From the NCBI GenBank assembly GCA_018658605.1, contig JABHUV010000042.1, positions 1-7,225 on the forward strand: a DNA stretch of 7,225 nucleotides. Reading direction: 5' to 3'. Source of the stretch: Planctomycetaceae bacterium (GTDB lineage Bacteria > Planctomycetota > Planctomycetia > Pirellulales > Pirellulaceae). Both the position numbers and the translations under genes were made by a program. The notes beneath the pieces were generated by a model that worked only from the letters and a program-made list of their open reading frames with translations, was not told the DNA's origin and ran no database searches. Within the stretch, counting starts at the first letter, position 1; every line of letters starts with the position of its first letter. This document shows positions 6,030-7,225 of this stretch, piece by piece.

Positions 6030-7225
6030 ATGTTATCGACAAATCGAATTCAAAGAATGATGTCGTTGATTGTTGTTGCTGGATTGATGACATTCACCGC
6101 TGCACTTTACGGTCAAGATGGCGGACAAGGTGGCGGTCAAGGTGGCGGTCAAGGTGGCGGTCAAGGTGGCGGCGGTATAGGTGGTGCCAACGGTGCAGGT
6201 GTTGTGATTACACCTCAGGGTATCTTGCAGGTTAGACGTTTTGATAACCGTCTAACAATGCAACGAATCCAAGCAGCACGCCAGCAGCTTGATCCCGTTG
6301 TTGCCCAAGTCAGCCCTATTCGTAAAATTTCATTGAACCGTTTGGAAGCTGAGATTGCTCGCCGAATGGAAGCAGGCGAAGGCGTCTCAGGTGAGATGCG
6401 TTACTTAGCTGGGTTAACTTCAATTGATTATGTTTTCTATTATCCGGAAACGGGTGATATTGTTATCGCGGGCCCTGCTGAAGGTTATGCGGTTGATCCC
6501 TCGGGACGTCCAGTCGGAATCCAATCAGGTAAAGCGATCATGGAATTGCAAGACTTGATTGTTGCCTTGCGAAGCTTTGGTCCCGCCGGTGATCAAGCTC
6601 AAACTGTTGGTGTGTCTATTGACCCTACTCAAGAAGGTCTACAACGAATGCAACAGTATTTGGTGCAAGCGGCGCCTTCGTTGAATCCGCGAAACACGCG
6701 ACCATTTGTTGAAGGATTACGACGTAGTCTGGGACAACAGGTTGTGACGGTTGAAGGTATTTCACCGAAAACACATTTCGCTCAAGTTCTTGTCGAAGCT
6801 GATTATCGCATGAAGTTGATTGGGATTGGATTGGAAAAACCACCCATCAAGATTAATAGCTATATTCAATCTGCTAGTCCGACATCGGTTAACCGAAACG
6901 CTATGGCGCGCTGGTATTTTGTACCGGATTACGAATGCGTACGTGTTAGCGAAGATCAGTTGGCAATGCAGTTAGTTGGTGAAGGTGTTAAGTTATTTGG
7001 TGCGGATGAATTAATCCAAGCCGATGGAACGCGGGTTGGCAATGGTCTTGTTGATCGAGCTAGTAAAGCATTTCAACATTCCTTTACTACTAAATACCCT
7101 GCTCTTGCGAAAAAGGTTCCTGTTTACGCTCAAATGCGAAACCTTGTTGATATGCTGATTGCATCGGCCTATATTCAGCAGCAGGATTTTTACGGGAAAG
7201 CAAGTTGGGACCTAGGTATTCTTGG
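6030..7225 (+). CDS. Secreted DUF1598-family protein, 5' part
   Basis: The frame stays open for 398 codons to the window edge, so the C-terminus is missing. Residues 1 to about 28 look like a Sec signal peptide: Arg6 and Arg9, hydrophobic core 'MSLIVVAGLMTFTAAL', then YGQD. A low-complexity Gly/Gln tract follows (about residues 28-56). The rest is a folded domain with 'GEMRYLAGLTSIDYVFYYPE', 'SIDPTQEGLQRMQQYL', 'DYRMKLIGIGLEKPP' (Met261 onward) and 'RWYFVPDYECVRVSED' (Arg294 onward). I recognise these as DUF1598, an uncharacterised family that I know mainly from planctomycetes. The family call is from memory. No catalytic motif stands out and no function should be assigned. The signal peptide suggests periplasmic or surface location. 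The gene stands alone after a 361-base gap. Confidence 0.75.
   Translation, partial: MLSTNRIQRMMSLIVVAGLMTFTAALYGQDGGQGGGQGGGQGGGQGGGGIGGANGAGVVITPQGILQVRRFDNRLTMQRIQAARQQLDPVVAQVSPIRKISLNRLEAEIARRMEAGEGVSGEMRYLAGLTSIDYVFYYPETGDIVIAGPAEGYAVDPSGRPVGIQSGKAIMELQDLIVALRSFGPAGDQAQTVGVSIDPTQEGLQRMQQYLVQAAPSLNPRNTRPFVEGLRRSLGQQVVTVEGISPKTHFAQVLVEADYRMKLIGIGLEKPPIKINSYIQSASPTSVNRNAMARWYFVPDYECVRVSEDQLAMQLVGEGVKLFGADELIQADGTRVGNGLVDRASKAFQHSFTTKYPALAKKVPVYAQMRNLVDMLIASAYIQQQDFYGKASWDLGIL
6120..6167 (+). repeat. In-frame 12-base tandem repeat encoding Gly-Gly-Gln-Gly
   Basis: Four tandem 12-base units encode Gly-Gly-Gln-Gly. The last three (6132-6167) are identical, GGCGGTCAAGGT, and the first differs by one base (GGA for GGT). 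More Gly codons follow. The identity at DNA level, including third positions, points to recent slippage expansion. In the protein it forms a flexible linker just after the signal peptide. Confidence 0.85.

Noticed and set aside
6625..6843. A 72-codon minus-strand frame inside the DUF1598 gene
   Set aside because: The plus-strand frame here is continuous with a signal peptide, ribosome binding site and conserved blocks. The minus frame has none of these.
1..7225. A CRISPR array, transposon, toxin-antitoxin pair, tRNA or defence system
   Set aside because: I found no spaced direct repeats, transposase motifs, terminal repeats, tRNA-like cloverleaf or paired small genes.

Overview
The window looks like ordinary chromosome from a planctomycete (Planctomycetota, probably Pirellulales-like). 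Three things suggest this. The last gene encodes a secreted protein that I recognise as the planctomycete-typical DUF1598 family. The TPR protein ends in a 'NNFAWTLATS...KKPWRE' region that I associate with planctomycete homologues. The Gfo/Idh/MocA oxidoreductase is of a kind that is very abundant in that phylum. These assignments come from remembered family features, not from a search.

Layout from left to right: (1) the 3' part of an aldehyde dehydrogenase of the alpha-ketoglutaric semialdehyde (2,5-dioxovalerate) type, whose 5' end lies outside the window; (2) a secreted TPR-repeat protein, followed 11 bases later by (3) a small pterin-4a-carbinolamine dehydratase, probably in one transcript; (4) convergent to these, on the minus strand, an FAD-dependent HemY-type protoporphyrinogen/coproporphyrinogen oxidase; (5) a divergent intergenic region with palindromes, then a Gfo/Idh/MocA NAD(P)-dependent oxidoreductase; (6) a 361-base gene-free stretch with several short palindromes, a 10-base tandem repeat and a hairpin; (7) the first 398 codons of a secreted DUF1598 protein with a Gly/Gln repeat tract. 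This last gene has no stop codon in the window, so it is easy to miss.

The genes do not form one pathway. They cover sugar-acid catabolism, a protein-interaction scaffold, pterin recycling, heme synthesis, a sugar-type dehydrogenase and an exported protein of unknown function. I see no mobile element, CRISPR array, tRNA or rRNA, no defence cassette and no broken gene, and no clear new multi-gene system. The most unusual signal is a pair of intergenic hairpins (2973-2997 and 5857-5886). They share the core CAAGTAGTGG, and their stems differ by two compensatory base-pair changes, so they may be copies of a small structured repeat. The uncharacterised DUF1598 protein and the palindromes in the divergent promoter region come next.
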